Below are positions 53,449 through 62,747 of a stretch of 64,000 nt of DNA, piece after piece; positions within the stretch are counted from its first letter, which is position 1; every line of letters begins with the position of its first letter. This DNA is from Pseudomonas sp. Teo4. Lineage in GTDB: Bacteria; Pseudomonadota; Gammaproteobacteria; Pseudomonadales; Pseudomonadaceae. The stretch lies in contig NZ_JAXCIL010000001.1 in NCBI RefSeq assembly GCF_034387475.1, positions 2,852,001 through 2,916,000 on the forward strand, written 5' to 3'. The position numbers and the translations under genes were made by a program. A model generated the notes under the pieces. That model did no database searches. It was given only the letters and a program-made list of their open reading frames with translations, and was not told the origin of the DNA.

Positions 53449-55208
53449 TGGACCTGGTCATCGAGGCCAAGGCGGTCGCCAGGCAGTTCCTGATCAAGGC
53501 ATCGGGGCAGACTGTCCAGGCCCTGCATGGCCTGGACCTGACCCTGCGCAAGGGCGCCCTGACCGCCCTGGTCGGCCCGGACGGCGCCGGCAAAACCACC
53601 TTTCTGCGCCTGGTCGCCGGGCTGTTGCAACCTGACAGCGGCGCGTTGAACGTCCTCGGTGTCGACGTCAAGGCGCACCCGCAGCAGGTCCAGGACCTGA
53701 TCAGCTACATGCCGCAGCGCTTCGGGCTGTACGAAGACCTGAGCGTTCAGGAAAACCTGGACCTTTACGCCGACCTGCATGGCGTGAGCGCCAGCCAGCG
53801 TCGGCAGCGCTTCGAGCGGCTGCTGGCGATGACCGACCTCACGCGTTTCACCAAACGGCCGGCGGGCAAATTGTCTGGCGGCATGAAGCAGAAGCTCGGC
53901 CTGGCCTGCACCCTGGTGCGCTCGCCACAACTGCTGTTGCTGGATGAACCGACCGTGGGGGTCGACCCGCTTTCGCGTCGCGAACTGTGGGAAATCGTCC
54001 AGCAACTGGTGCAGGAAGAGAACCTCAGCGTATTGCTCAGCACCTCCTACATGGACGAAGCCGAACGCTGCTCGCAGGTGTACATGCTGCACCAGGGCCA
54101 ACTGATGGCTCAAGGCATGCCACAGGACATCCGCTGCCACGCCGATGGCCTGTGCTATATCGCGACACCGCCTGCCGGGCAACCGGCGCGTACCCTGCAG
54201 GCACGCCTGCTGGGCAACCCCCACACCATCATCGACGCTGTGCCGCAGTCCGGTGAAGTGCGCTTCATGCGCCAGCCTGCCGCCGACGACCAAACGCTCG
54301 ACACACTGCTCGAAGGCGCCCCCGTACGCCCGGTGGAGGCCCGCCTGGAAGACGGCTTCATGTTCCTGCTGCGCGCCCGCAGCGATGCCGAACACGTCGA
54401 CATGGACACCCTCAAGGCCAGCACCCCAAGCGACAACCACGCCAGCGAACCCGCCATCGAGGTGAAGAACCTGGTGCGCACGTTCGGCGATTTTACCGCC
54501 GTGGCCAGTACCAGTTTCAGTGTGCGCCGGGGCGAAATCTTCGGCTTGCTGGGCCCCAATGGCGCCGGCAAGACCACCACCTTCCGCATGCTCTGCGGCC
54601 TGTTGCCCGCCTCGTCGGGCAGCCTGCAGGTGGCCGGCGTCAACCTGCGTCACGCCCGGGCGCAGGCACGCCGCCGGGTGGGCTACGTGTCGCAGAAGTT
54701 TTCCTTGTACGGCAATCTCTCGGTACGCGAGAACCTGGAGTTCTTCGGCGGCGCCTATGGCTTGCCCGGCAAGCAGTTGCAGCGGCGCATGGACGAAGTC
54801 TCTCGCCAGTTCGACCTGTCCGGGCACGAAAAAGACCCCAGCGGCCAGTTGCCCGGCGGCTTCAAGCAACGCCTGGCCATGGCCGTGGGGTTGCTCCACG
54901 AACCGGAGATCCTGTTCCTCGACGAACCCACCAGCGGCGCCGCCCCCCTCGCCCGCCGAGGCTTCTGGCAACGCATCACGGCACTGGCCGCCTCCGGCAC
55001 CACGATCATCATCACCACCCACTTCATGGAAGAAGCCGAATACTGCGACCGCATCGTCATCCAGGATGCCGGCAAGCTCATCGCCATGGGCACGCCGCAG
55101 GAGGTCCGCGAGCAGGCCGGCGGCACCAACAGCGCGCTGAACATGGAACAGGCATTCATTGCCATCGTCGAGCAGGGGCGCCGACAACAACAGGCGTCAC
55201 CGACATGA
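53448..55208 (+). CDS. ybhF: double-ATPase ABC export subunit YbhF
   Basis: This 586-residue protein fuses two ABC domains. Domain 1 has Walker A GPDGAGKT (about 43-50), LSGGMKQKLG (about 141-150) and LLLLDEPTVGVDP (about 161-173). Domain 2 has GPNGAGKT (about 365-372), LPGGFKQRLAMAVGL (about 463-477) and LFLDEPTSGAAP (about 484-495). The second D-loop region reads SGAAP where the first reads VGVDP, so the conserved Asp is lost. That may make the second site partly degenerate. The ATG at 53448 is the coupled start; the GTG at 53445 is the alternative. Confidence 0.9.
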   Translation: MDLVIEAKAVARQFLIKASGQTVQALHGLDLTLRKGALTALVGPDGAGKTTFLRLVAGLLQPDSGALNVLGVDVKAHPQQVQDLISYMPQRFGLYEDLSVQENLDLYADLHGVSASQRRQRFERLLAMTDLTRFTKRPAGKLSGGMKQKLGLACTLVRSPQLLLLDEPTVGVDPLSRRELWEIVQQLVQEENLSVLLSTSYMDEAERCSQVYMLHQGQLMAQGMPQDIRCHADGLCYIATPPAGQPARTLQARLLGNPHTIIDAVPQSGEVRFMRQPAADDQTLDTLLEGAPVRPVEARLEDGFMFLLRARSDAEHVDMDTLKASTPSDNHASEPAIEVKNLVRTFGDFTAVASTSFSVRRGEIFGLLGPNGAGKTTTFRMLCGLLPASSGSLQVAGVNLRHARAQARRRVGYVSQKFSLYGNLSVRENLEFFGGAYGLPGKQLQRRMDEVSRQFDLSGHEKDPSGQLPGGFKQRLAMAVGLLHEPEILFLDEPTSGAAPLARRGFWQRITALAASGTTIIITTHFMEEAEYCDRIVIQDAGKLIAMGTPQEVREQAGGTNSALNMEQAFIAIVEQGRRQQQASPT

Positions 55209-56338
55209 GCAGCGCCGCGTTCGGTGCCTTCTGGCGCAGGCTGGTGTCGCTGACCCGCAAGGAAGTGCGCCAGATGTGGCGTGACAAAAGCAACCTGCTG
55301 ATCGGCATCGGCCTGCCCATCGCGCTGATCCTCATCTTCGGTTACGGCCTGTCGCTGGACGTGCGCCATAGCGTGGTCGCGGTGGTGCAGGATGACCCCG
55401 CGCCGCAAGCCCGTGACCTGCTGGCCAGCATCAGCCGCTCGGCCTATCTGGAACCGTTGCCCGTGCAATCCTTCGAGCAAGGGCGGCAATTGCTGGCCGC
55501 GCGAGAAGTGGATGCCCTGGTCCACCTGCCGGGCGATTTCAGCCGTCGCCTGCAAGATGGCAACGCCCAGGTGCTGGTGCTGGTGCAAGGCTCTGACGCA
55601 ACCCGCGCCTCGGGTGTCAGCAACTACCTCAACCAGGCCCTGGCGTTGTGGGGCCAGAAGCAGGCCTCGCGCAACGCAGGGTTGCAAGCCGGCGGCGTGC
55701 AGATAGAACAACGCATGTGGTTCAACGCCGCCAACACCAGCACCTGGTACCTGGTGCCAGGGCTGATCGTGCTGATCATGACCCTGGTCGGCGCCTTTCT
55801 CACCGCGTTGGTGATGGCCCGCGAATGGGAACGCGGCACCCTCGAAGCGCTGTTCGTCACCCCCGTGCGCGCAGTGGAAATTCTCCTGGCCAAGATCATC
55901 CCCTGCTTCATCGTCGGCTTGATCGGCCTGGCCCTGTGTCTGCTGGCAGCGCGCTTTTTGTTCGATGTGCCGATGTATGGCTCGCTGTGGGCGTTGGTGA
56001 TCTGCTCGATGCTTTACCTGTTCGTGGCCCTGGGAATTGGCCTGCTGATCTCGGCGGTCACCAAGAACCAGTTTCTGGCCAGCCAGATTTCCCTGCTCGC
56101 CAGCTTCCTGCCGGCGATGATGCTTTCAGGCTTCATCTTCGACCTGCGTAACGTGCCCACCGCCGTGCGCGTGGTGGGTGACCTGCTGCCGGCCACCTAC
56201 TTCATGCAGATAGTGAAGTCGTTGTTCCTGGCCGGCGACTTCTGGCCGTTGATTTTGCGCAACAGCCTGATTCTCACCGGCTACGCCGTGGCCCTGCTGG
56301 GCCTGGCGCGCCTGGCCACGCGCAAGAGGCTCGACTGA
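55205..56338 (+). CDS. ybhS: ABC-2 type permease YbhS
   Basis: This 377-residue permease of the ABC-2 family has an N-terminal membrane helix (about 30-45, NLLIGIGLPIALILIFGYGL), a large periplasmic domain, and five C-terminal helices (about 175-370). The GTLEALFVTPVRAVEILLAK motif (about 210-229) is the cytoplasmic coupling region. It pairs with YbhR to form the export channel. It overlaps ybhF by four bases (ATGA), and ends one base before the next gene starts. Drugs and cations are known substrates of the E. coli system. Confidence 0.9.
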   Translation: MSSAAFGAFWRRLVSLTRKEVRQMWRDKSNLLIGIGLPIALILIFGYGLSLDVRHSVVAVVQDDPAPQARDLLASISRSAYLEPLPVQSFEQGRQLLAAREVDALVHLPGDFSRRLQDGNAQVLVLVQGSDATRASGVSNYLNQALALWGQKQASRNAGLQAGGVQIEQRMWFNAANTSTWYLVPGLIVLIMTLVGAFLTALVMAREWERGTLEALFVTPVRAVEILLAKIIPCFIVGLIGLALCLLAARFLFDVPMYGSLWALVICSMLYLFVALGIGLLISAVTKNQFLASQISLLASFLPAMMLSGFIFDLRNVPTAVRVVGDLLPATYFMQIVKSLFLAGDFWPLILRNSLILTGYAVALLGLARLATRKRLD

Positions 56339-56339
56339 C

Positions 56340-57455
56340 ATGGCCACCTTCATGGAACTGCTGCGCCGCCTGGCCAACCTGTGGCGCAAGGAACTGCTGG
56401 TGATCTTCAAGGACCCGGCAAACCGCATCGTGCTGATCGCTCCGGTGCTCATGCAGAGCCTGCTGTTCGGCTATGCCGTAACCTTCGACCTCAACAACGT
56501 GCCATACGCGCTGCTAGACCACAGCCACAGCGAATCGTCGCAGCGCCTGGCCAGCCGCCTGGACGGCAGCGGCATTTTCCACCGCGTGCAAACTTTGAAC
56601 TCCAGCCGTGAAATCGCCGAGGTGATCGACGCGGAAGAAGCGTTGCTGGTGGTGCACATCCCGCCGGATTTCGAGGCCCGCCTCACCCGTGGCGAACCTG
56701 CACCGCTGCAAGTGATACTCGACGGCCGCAACTCGACTACCGCAGGTTCCGCCGCGGCGGGGCTTGCCAGCATCGTGAACGACTTCAACCACGAGCGTGG
56801 TCTGGCGCAGGCACCGATCAGCGTGGTGACCCGCGCCTGGTACAACCCCAACCTGGAAACCCGCTGGCCGCTGATTCCAGCGTTGATCGCTTCTCTGAGC
56901 ATGCTGCAGACACTGCTGCTGACTGCGCTGTCAGTGGCACGCGAACGTGAGCAAGGCACTTTCGACCAATTGCTGGTCACGCCCTACTCGCCGATGGAAA
57001 TCATGATCGGCAAAGCCATACCGCCCATTCTGATCGGCCTGGTGCAAGCCACGCTGGTGCTGTTGATGGCGCTGTTCTGGTTCCGCATTCCCATGGCCGG
57101 CTCGCTGCTCGACCTGTATGGCGGCCTGCTGGTGTTCATGGTGTCCAGCGTCGGCCTGGGCATGTCGATTTCGGCCGTGTCGCTGAACATGCAACAGGCC
57201 ATGCTCTACACCTTCGTGCTGATCATGCCGATCATGCTGCTGTCGGGCCTGGCCACGCCGGTGCGCAACATGCCCGACGCCATGCAGCTGGCCACCTGGG
57301 TCAACCCGCTGCGTTTTGCCATCGACCTGATTCAACGCATTTATCTTGAAGGCGTCAGCCTGTTCGACGTGGCCCACGATCTTGTCCCCATGCTTGCCGT
57401 GGCGGCGGTGACCTTGCCGCTGTCGGCCTGGCTGTTCCGCAATCGACTCGCTTAA
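56340..57455 (+). CDS. ybhR: ABC-2 type permease YbhR
   Basis: The product is 371 residues, with the same topology as YbhS. The first helix is near residues 23-41 (NRIVLIAPVLMQSLLFGYAV), then a periplasmic part, then five helices (about 175-365), with the EQGTFDQLLVTPYSPMEIMIGKAIPP coupling motif (about 204-229). It begins two bases after the ybhS stop. Together with YbhS, YbhF and YbhG it completes the exporter. A separate outer-membrane protein gene follows after 12 bp. Confidence 0.9.
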   Translation: MATFMELLRRLANLWRKELLVIFKDPANRIVLIAPVLMQSLLFGYAVTFDLNNVPYALLDHSHSESSQRLASRLDGSGIFHRVQTLNSSREIAEVIDAEEALLVVHIPPDFEARLTRGEPAPLQVILDGRNSTTAGSAAAGLASIVNDFNHERGLAQAPISVVTRAWYNPNLETRWPLIPALIASLSMLQTLLLTALSVAREREQGTFDQLLVTPYSPMEIMIGKAIPPILIGLVQATLVLLMALFWFRIPMAGSLLDLYGGLLVFMVSSVGLGMSISAVSLNMQQAMLYTFVLIMPIMLLSGLATPVRNMPDAMQLATWVNPLRFAIDLIQRIYLEGVSLFDVAHDLVPMLAVAAVTLPLSAWLFRNRLA

Positions 57456-57467
57456 CCGGAGGCTGCA

Positions 57468-58979
57468 ATGTCGTCGCCGCTCAACGCCTTTTGCCTCACA
57501 CCTTTACTGCTGGCCCTGGTGGCGTGCAGCGCGGTCGGGCCTGACTACCAGGCCCCGCAGCCCGCGGCTCCAACCGACTGGCGCGCAGCCCACAGCGGCG
57601 ACCCCTCGCTCGTGGGCACGGCCCCGGCCACCCGAGTCATTACAGTGCAATGGTGGACCCAGTTCGCCGACCCGACCTTGAACGACCTGCAGCGCCGCGC
57701 CATCGCCGCCAGCCCCGACCTCACCAACGCCGCACTGCGCTTTGCCCAGGCCCGCATGCAACGGCAGATGGTCGCGGCCCAGCGTGGCGTGAACGTCGAC
57801 GGCAGGGCCGATATTCAACGCCAGCGGCAAAGCGAGCGTGGCGCCAGCGCGAAGATGATCGACAGCTTCGCGCCGGGCAACAGTGACCAGCTGACCAAGG
57901 CCCTGGCCCAGCCCTTCACCCTGTATGAAGCTGGTTTCGATGCGTCCTGGGAGGTCGATTTCTGGGGCCGCGTGCGTCGCTCCATCGAGGCTGCCGATGC
58001 CCGTGTCGAGCAGCAGCAAGCGTTGCTGGAGAAGGCGCGGCTGGTGGTTGCCAGCGAAGTGGCACGCGGTTACTTCGAGCTGCGCCGGGTGCAGCAGTTG
58101 ATCAACGTCACCCAGGAAGACCTGCGCGCCACCGAGGAGTCGCTCGAACTGGTGCAGGCCCGTGCCGACGGAGGCCTGGTCGACGACTTCGACCTGGTCC
58201 GCCAGCGTGCTCAACTGGAGCAACTGCGCGCCACCCTGCCGCAGCTGCAGGCGGCGCAGACCCAGGCGATCAACCAGCTTGGCGTGTTGGTCGGCGCGCA
58301 GCCGGGCGAGCTGCAGGCTCAATTGCTGGCACCTGTGACCAAGCCCTCGTCCTTGCCCGACCTGAGCCCTGGACTGCCCTCGGAAGTTGCGCGCAATCGC
58401 CCGGATATTCGCGCCGCCGAAGCCCAGCTGCACGCCGCGACAGCGAACATTGGGGTGGCAGTGGCCGAGCTGTACCCGAGCATTCGCCTGGGAGCCAGCT
58501 TCGGCTACTCATCCTTCGAAAGCGGCAAGTTCTCTGACTGGGGCAGCCGCCAGTGGGCGGTTGGGCCAAGCTTGAGCGTGCCGATTTTCGACAATGGCCG
58601 ACGCCGCTCCCAGGTCACTCTGCGCAAGCTCGAACAACAGGAAGCTGCGGTCAGCTACCAACAGACCGTGCTCAAGGCCTGGCAGGAAGTGGATGACGCC
58701 CTCAGCAGCTACGGTGCCGAACGCCAGCGCAACGACCAGCTCAAGGCTCGCCTGGGCAGCGCCGGGCAAGCCTATGACATGGCCAAGGCGCGCTATGCCG
58801 GCGGGCTGACCGACTTTCTGGTGGAGCTGGATGCCCAGCGCAACTACCTGCAGGCGCGGCGTGACCTGGTAGACAGTGACAGCCAGCTTCGCCTCGACCT
58901 GGTTGCCTTGTACAAGGCCCTGGGCGGGGGGGGACCGCTGGGGACGCGATCCTTGGCGCGAGAATTGCCGCGATCATGA
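57468..58979 (+). CDS. outer-membrane efflux lipoprotein (NodT/OprM family)
   Basis: This 503-residue TolC-like channel has a lipobox (LLALVAC, Cys at residue 20). Two homologous halves follow, each with long helices and strands (WWTQFADPTLNDLQRRAIAASPDL about 61-84; RPDIRAAEAQLHAATANIGVAVAELYPSIRL about 311-341, described as a region). It would complete a tripartite exporter with YbhG and YbhFSR, an addition not found in the E. coli ybhGFSR operon. It lies 12 bp after ybhR and ends right before palindromic repeat copy B. The C-terminus has a run of Gly residues. Confidence 0.9.
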   Translation: MSSPLNAFCLTPLLLALVACSAVGPDYQAPQPAAPTDWRAAHSGDPSLVGTAPATRVITVQWWTQFADPTLNDLQRRAIAASPDLTNAALRFAQARMQRQMVAAQRGVNVDGRADIQRQRQSERGASAKMIDSFAPGNSDQLTKALAQPFTLYEAGFDASWEVDFWGRVRRSIEAADARVEQQQALLEKARLVVASEVARGYFELRRVQQLINVTQEDLRATEESLELVQARADGGLVDDFDLVRQRAQLEQLRATLPQLQAAQTQAINQLGVLVGAQPGELQAQLLAPVTKPSSLPDLSPGLPSEVARNRPDIRAAEAQLHAATANIGVAVAELYPSIRLGASFGYSSFESGKFSDWGSRQWAVGPSLSVPIFDNGRRRSQVTLRKLEQQEAAVSYQQTVLKAWQEVDDALSSYGAERQRNDQLKARLGSAGQAYDMAKARYAGGLTDFLVELDAQRNYLQARRDLVDSDSQLRLDLVALYKALGGGGPLGTRSLARELPRS

Positions 58980-58982
58980 GAC

Positions 58983-59199
58983 CGAGCGCCGCCCGCGCGG
59001 CGCATCGCGAGCAAGGCTCGCTCCTACGTTTGTTTCGGGCCAGTAACGTCAGTGACAGCCGCGCGCGACCGCCTTGTTTATACGACGCGATATCGAGTCG
59101 TACGCCAAAGCGTTCGCGCACAAATCCCACAGGCATAACTGGCCCGAAACAAACGTAGGAGCGAGCCTTGCTCGCGATGCGCCGCGCGGGCGGCGCTCG
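58983..59199. repeat. 217-bp palindromic repeat element, copy B
   Basis: Two perfect 62-base arms (58983-59044 and 59138-59199) face each other around an inner palindrome. Their outer sequence closely matches copy A at 22751-22969. The copy begins four bases after the OprM-type stop and ends about 50 bp before kdpE. It produces the same spurious reading-frame pattern (AARAAHREQGSLL). No transposase is near. It can form a long hairpin in RNA and may act as a terminator or mRNA stabiliser. Confidence 0.9.
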
Positions 59200-59251
59200 A
59201 TTTATGCACCACCTCAACACTCAAATCAGGCCCTTCCCCCAAGATTCCGGG

Positions 59252-59947
59252 CTACGCGGCCGGCGTCACCAGCCGATACCCAACCCCCGCCTCAGTGATA
59301 ATGAACCGAGGCGCCGTAGGGTCATCGCCGAGCTTCTGCCTCAAGTGCCCCACCACAATCCGCAGATAGTGGGTATCGTCCACATGGGTCGGCCCCCAGA
59401 TGTCCTTGAGCAACTGCTGCTGGGTAATCACCCGCCCCGGGTGCCCGGCCAGTTGCGCCAGCAGCGCATACTCCTTGCGGGTCAGCGCCACCTCTACCCC
59501 ATCCAGGGTCACCTTGCGAAAGGCAAAATCGACCGTCAGCGGCCCGAAACTCGCCACCACCTCGCCGCCACTGGCCTGAGGCACCTGACGCAGCAGTGCG
59601 CGAATGCGCGCCAGGAACTCCTGAATACCAAAGGGCTTGGTCACATAGTCGTTGGCACCACCATCCAGCGCATCGACCTTCTGCACTTCGCTGGCGCGCA
59701 CCGACAACACCATCACCGGCACCGTGCTCCATTCGCGCAGCTCACGCAGCACCTGCTGGCCGTCCATGTCCGGAAGGCCCAGGTCGAGCACCACGAGGTC
59801 CGGCTTGGCCAGGGCGGCCTGCGTCAGGCCCTCGGTGCCGGTGGCGGCCTCGATCACCTTGTAGCCCTGGGATACAAGGCTGATACGCAGGAACTTGCGG
59901 ATCTGCGGCTCATCGTCGATGACCAGTAAGGTGGCGGTCTGGCTCAT
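59252..59947 (-). CDS. kdpE: response regulator KdpE
   Basis: This 231-residue OmpR/PhoB-type regulator has a receiver domain (about 5-120) with phospho-acceptor D55 (LVVLDLGLPD), and a winged-helix DNA-binding domain (about 130-228). RKEYALLAQLAGHPGRVITQQQLLKDIWG and DDTHYLRIVVGHLRQKLGDDP are diagnostic. KdpE activates kdpFABC under K+ limitation or osmotic stress. It overlaps kdpD by four bases (59944-59947) and is the last gene of the operon. Confidence 0.95.
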   Translation of the reverse strand: MSQTATLLVIDDEPQIRKFLRISLVSQGYKVIEAATGTEGLTQAALAKPDLVVLDLGLPDMDGQQVLRELREWSTVPVMVLSVRASEVQKVDALDGGANDYVTKPFGIQEFLARIRALLRQVPQASGGEVVASFGPLTVDFAFRKVTLDGVEVALTRKEYALLAQLAGHPGRVITQQQLLKDIWGPTHVDDTHYLRIVVGHLRQKLGDDPTAPRFIITEAGVGYRLVTPAA

Positions 59948-62598
59948 GGGGCTTCGCTTTCGGCTTCAGGTTGATCGGGCAGCGGCAAGCATAATGTGAT
60001 GCAGGTACCCTGACCATCGATGCCTTCACTGACCAGGATCTGCCCACCGTGGGCGCCGATCATGCCTTGGCAGATGGCCAAGCCAAGCCCGGTGCCCTGC
60101 CCGCCCCGGTCGCCACGGGCGGCGGTGTAGAACATGTCGAAGATCTTTTCCCGCTCCGCCACCGGAATCCCTGGCCCCTGGTCGCTGACCGCGAAGTGCA
60201 ATAGCTGCTCATGCACCGACACCTGCAACTCCAGACGCCCCTGTGCCGGCGAAAAGCGCGCGGCGTTTTCCAGCACGTTGATCAGCGCCTGTTCGATCAA
60301 CGCCGCATGCACGAACAGCAAGGGCAGTTCGGCGGGCACTTCGGTGTGCACGCGCAGGGGCGCCAGCACCGCGCGCAGGCGGTTGAGGGCACTGCCGACG
60401 ATATCCGCCGGGGCCACCCAGTCGCGGGCAAGCTTCAGCCCGCCATGGCCCAGGCGGGTCATGTCGAGCAGGTTCTGGATGTAGCGGTCCAGGCGCTCGG
60501 CCTCGTTGCGCGTGCCTTCCAGCAGCTCGCGCCGATCCGGCGGTGCAATGGCATCGCCCAGTGCCAGCAGGCTGTCGATGCTGCCGCGCATGGCGGTCAA
60601 TGGCGTGCGCAGGTCATGGGACACCGACGCCAGCAAGGCGCTGCGCAACTGCTCGGTCTCGCCGTGCAGGCGTGCCGCTTCCAGTTGCTCGGCCAGCCGC
60701 GCCCGGGCCAGGGCCTGGGCCAAGGGTTGCCCGAGGGCCATCAGCAGGCGCCGGCGCTGGGCGCTGAGCGGCTCGCCGGAACGCGGCCGCACGCCCAGCA
60801 GCGCCAGTGGCTGCTCATCCACCGCCAGCGGCCACCACCACCAGCGCCCATGGGGCAAGGTGTCGCTGCCATGGCCCGCGGCCTGGCCGTGCTGCCAGGC
60901 CCACTCGGCGGCGGCCCGCTCGTTGTCGGTCAGGGACTGCGCCTCGCCACTGGCCAGGTGCAGAAGGCCTTCGGCATTGCGTTCAAGCAGGCACACTTGC
61001 ATGTCCTGCAAACCGTTCAAATGCTGGCCGGCCGCGGTGAACACCGCTTGCCGGTCGGTGGCCACGGTCAGCCGGCGCGAGAGATCCAGCAGTTGGCTGG
61101 TCTGCGCCTGGGTCTCGCGCAGGGCCTGCAATTGCCGGCGCTGGCGGGCCGCCAGGTTGCCGGTGAGGGCAGCCATCAGCAGGAAGAACACCAGCGTCAG
61201 CACGTCTTCTTCACGCTGAATGGTTAACGAGAAGTTCGGCGGAATGAACAGAAAGTCGTAGGTCAGGAACGACAATGCCGCGCAGGCCAGCGCCGGCCCC
61301 AGGCTGCTGCGCACCGCCACCAGCAGTACAGCGGCAAGAAACACCAAGGATATGTTGGGCAAAGCCAATATGCTTGCCACGGCCCAGGACAGGCTGGCCG
61401 CCGCCGCAGTGGCCAGCACGGCCAACAGGTAATGGCGCCAGACCCACACACGCTTGACCGAAGCACGCGACGCTTGCGGCTGGGCATCGCGGTCGAGCAC
61501 GTTGATTTCCAGGCCATGGCTTTCACGCAACAACCTGGCGGCCACCCCGGCGCCGAACAAACGTCGACGCAAGCGATCACGGGACTGCCCGACCAGCACC
61601 AGGCTGGCCCGGCGTTCAGCAGCATGCTGAATCAGCGTGCGCGCCACTTCCCCCGCACGCAGCACGACCACCTCGCCGCCCAGGCGCTCGGCAAGCTGCT
61701 GCGCGGCCTGCAGGCGGTGGCGGGCGGTTTCGTCTCGCAGCCGGCCGTTGTCCACATGCACCAGGCTCCAGGGCAGATGCCGACGCTGGGCAACCCGACA
61801 GGCATGGCGCACCAGGCGCTCGGCCTGTTCGTCGCCATCGACCCCGACCAGCAAGCGCCCGCGCAGGGCGGGTGCTTCCTGGCCACGCTGGCGGTAGCCG
61901 TGGGCAAGGTCGGCATCCACCTGGGCGGCGGCCGTCTGCATGGCCAGCTCGCGCAGGGCGGTGAGGTTGGTTTGGGAGAAGTAGGCATCGATGGCCGCCC
62001 GCGCTTGTTCGGGCACATACACCTTGCCTTCACGCAGACGTGCGAGCAGATCGCGCGGCGGCAGGTCGATCAACACCAGCTCGAAGGCTTCCTGCAACAC
62101 CCAGTCGGGCAAGGTCTCGCGCACCTGCACGCCGGTGATGTCACGCACCTTGTCGTTCAGGCTTTCCAGATGCTGGACGTTGACCGTGGTGTAGACATCG
62201 ATTCCGGCGGCCAACAGTTCCTGGACATCCTGCCAGCGCTTGGCGTGGCGGCTGCCTGGGGCGTTGGTGTGGGCCAGCTCGTCGACCAGCGCCAGGGCCG
62301 GTGAGGCCTTGAGCAGGCCATCGAGGTCCATTTCCTCCAGCATGACGCCCCGGTACTCGCTGCGCAGCAAGGGTTGCTGGAGCATGCCGCCGAGCAAGGC
62401 TTCGGTCTCGGCACGGCCATGGGTCTCGACCACTCCGGCCAGCACCTGCACGCCTTGGCGCTGCTGGGCGTGGGCGGCCTGCAGCATGGCGTAGGTCTTG
62501 CCCACCCCAGGCGCGGCGCCGAGGAACACCTTGAGCCTGCCGCGCCCTTCCCGGGGCAGGTTGGCCAACAGCGCGTCTGCGCGGGTGGAATCACTCAT
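59944..62598 (-). CDS. kdpD: sensor histidine kinase KdpD
   Basis: This 884-residue kinase has the usual KdpD layout. The N-terminal ATP-binding domain has Walker A GAAPGVGKT (27-35) and ELAHTNAPGSRH (about 107-118). A USP-like region follows (about 250-365), then four transmembrane helices (about 395-485), a GAF-like region (about 505-620) and a kinase core with the phospho-His in ASVSHDLRTP (about 660). G boxes DQGPGIP and GQGTGLGLAI follow. It senses K+ limitation. A REP-type pair lies between this gene and kdpC. Confidence 0.95.
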   Translation of the reverse strand: MSDSTRADALLANLPREGRGRLKVFLGAAPGVGKTYAMLQAAHAQQRQGVQVLAGVVETHGRAETEALLGGMLQQPLLRSEYRGVMLEEMDLDGLLKASPALALVDELAHTNAPGSRHAKRWQDVQELLAAGIDVYTTVNVQHLESLNDKVRDITGVQVRETLPDWVLQEAFELVLIDLPPRDLLARLREGKVYVPEQARAAIDAYFSQTNLTALRELAMQTAAAQVDADLAHGYRQRGQEAPALRGRLLVGVDGDEQAERLVRHACRVAQRRHLPWSLVHVDNGRLRDETARHRLQAAQQLAERLGGEVVVLRAGEVARTLIQHAAERRASLVLVGQSRDRLRRRLFGAGVAARLLRESHGLEINVLDRDAQPQASRASVKRVWVWRHYLLAVLATAAAASLSWAVASILALPNISLVFLAAVLLVAVRSSLGPALACAALSFLTYDFLFIPPNFSLTIQREEDVLTLVFFLLMAALTGNLAARQRRQLQALRETQAQTSQLLDLSRRLTVATDRQAVFTAAGQHLNGLQDMQVCLLERNAEGLLHLASGEAQSLTDNERAAAEWAWQHGQAAGHGSDTLPHGRWWWWPLAVDEQPLALLGVRPRSGEPLSAQRRRLLMALGQPLAQALARARLAEQLEAARLHGETEQLRSALLASVSHDLRTPLTAMRGSIDSLLALGDAIAPPDRRELLEGTRNEAERLDRYIQNLLDMTRLGHGGLKLARDWVAPADIVGSALNRLRAVLAPLRVHTEVPAELPLLFVHAALIEQALINVLENAARFSPAQGRLELQVSVHEQLLHFAVSDQGPGIPVAEREKIFDMFYTAARGDRGGQGTGLGLAICQGMIGAHGGQILVSEGIDGQGTCITLCLPLPDQPEAESEAP

Positions 62599-62647
62599 GC
62601 TTCATCCTTTCTGTGTACAGCCCATACCGCAATTTCGGCACAGCTCA

Positions 62648-62719
62648 TGTGGGAGCGGGTTTACCCGCGAATACGTCGGTGCATTCACTGCACCATTCGC
62701 GGGTAAACCCGCTCCCACA
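62648..62719. repeat. convergent REP pair inside the kdp operon
   Basis: Two 25-base arms (62648-62672 and 62695-62719) are perfect inverted copies around a 22-base centre. Each arm has the GGGAGCGGGTTTACCCGCG core of P. putida REP elements. They lie in the 149-bp spacer between kdpC and kdpD on the minus strand. They can form a stable hairpin in the transcript that could protect or attenuate the mRNA. Confidence 0.95.
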
Positions 62720-62747
62720 GGCCCCTGCCAAATCAATCAGCCCCGTG

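Noticed and set aside
52530..55190. 886-codon minus-strand frame
   Set aside because: It is antisense to ybhG and ybhF and shows no motifs; it is a codon-bias shadow.
58741..59220. 159-codon minus-strand frame and the 60-codon plus frame at 58976
   Set aside because: Both derive from palindromic repeat copy B.
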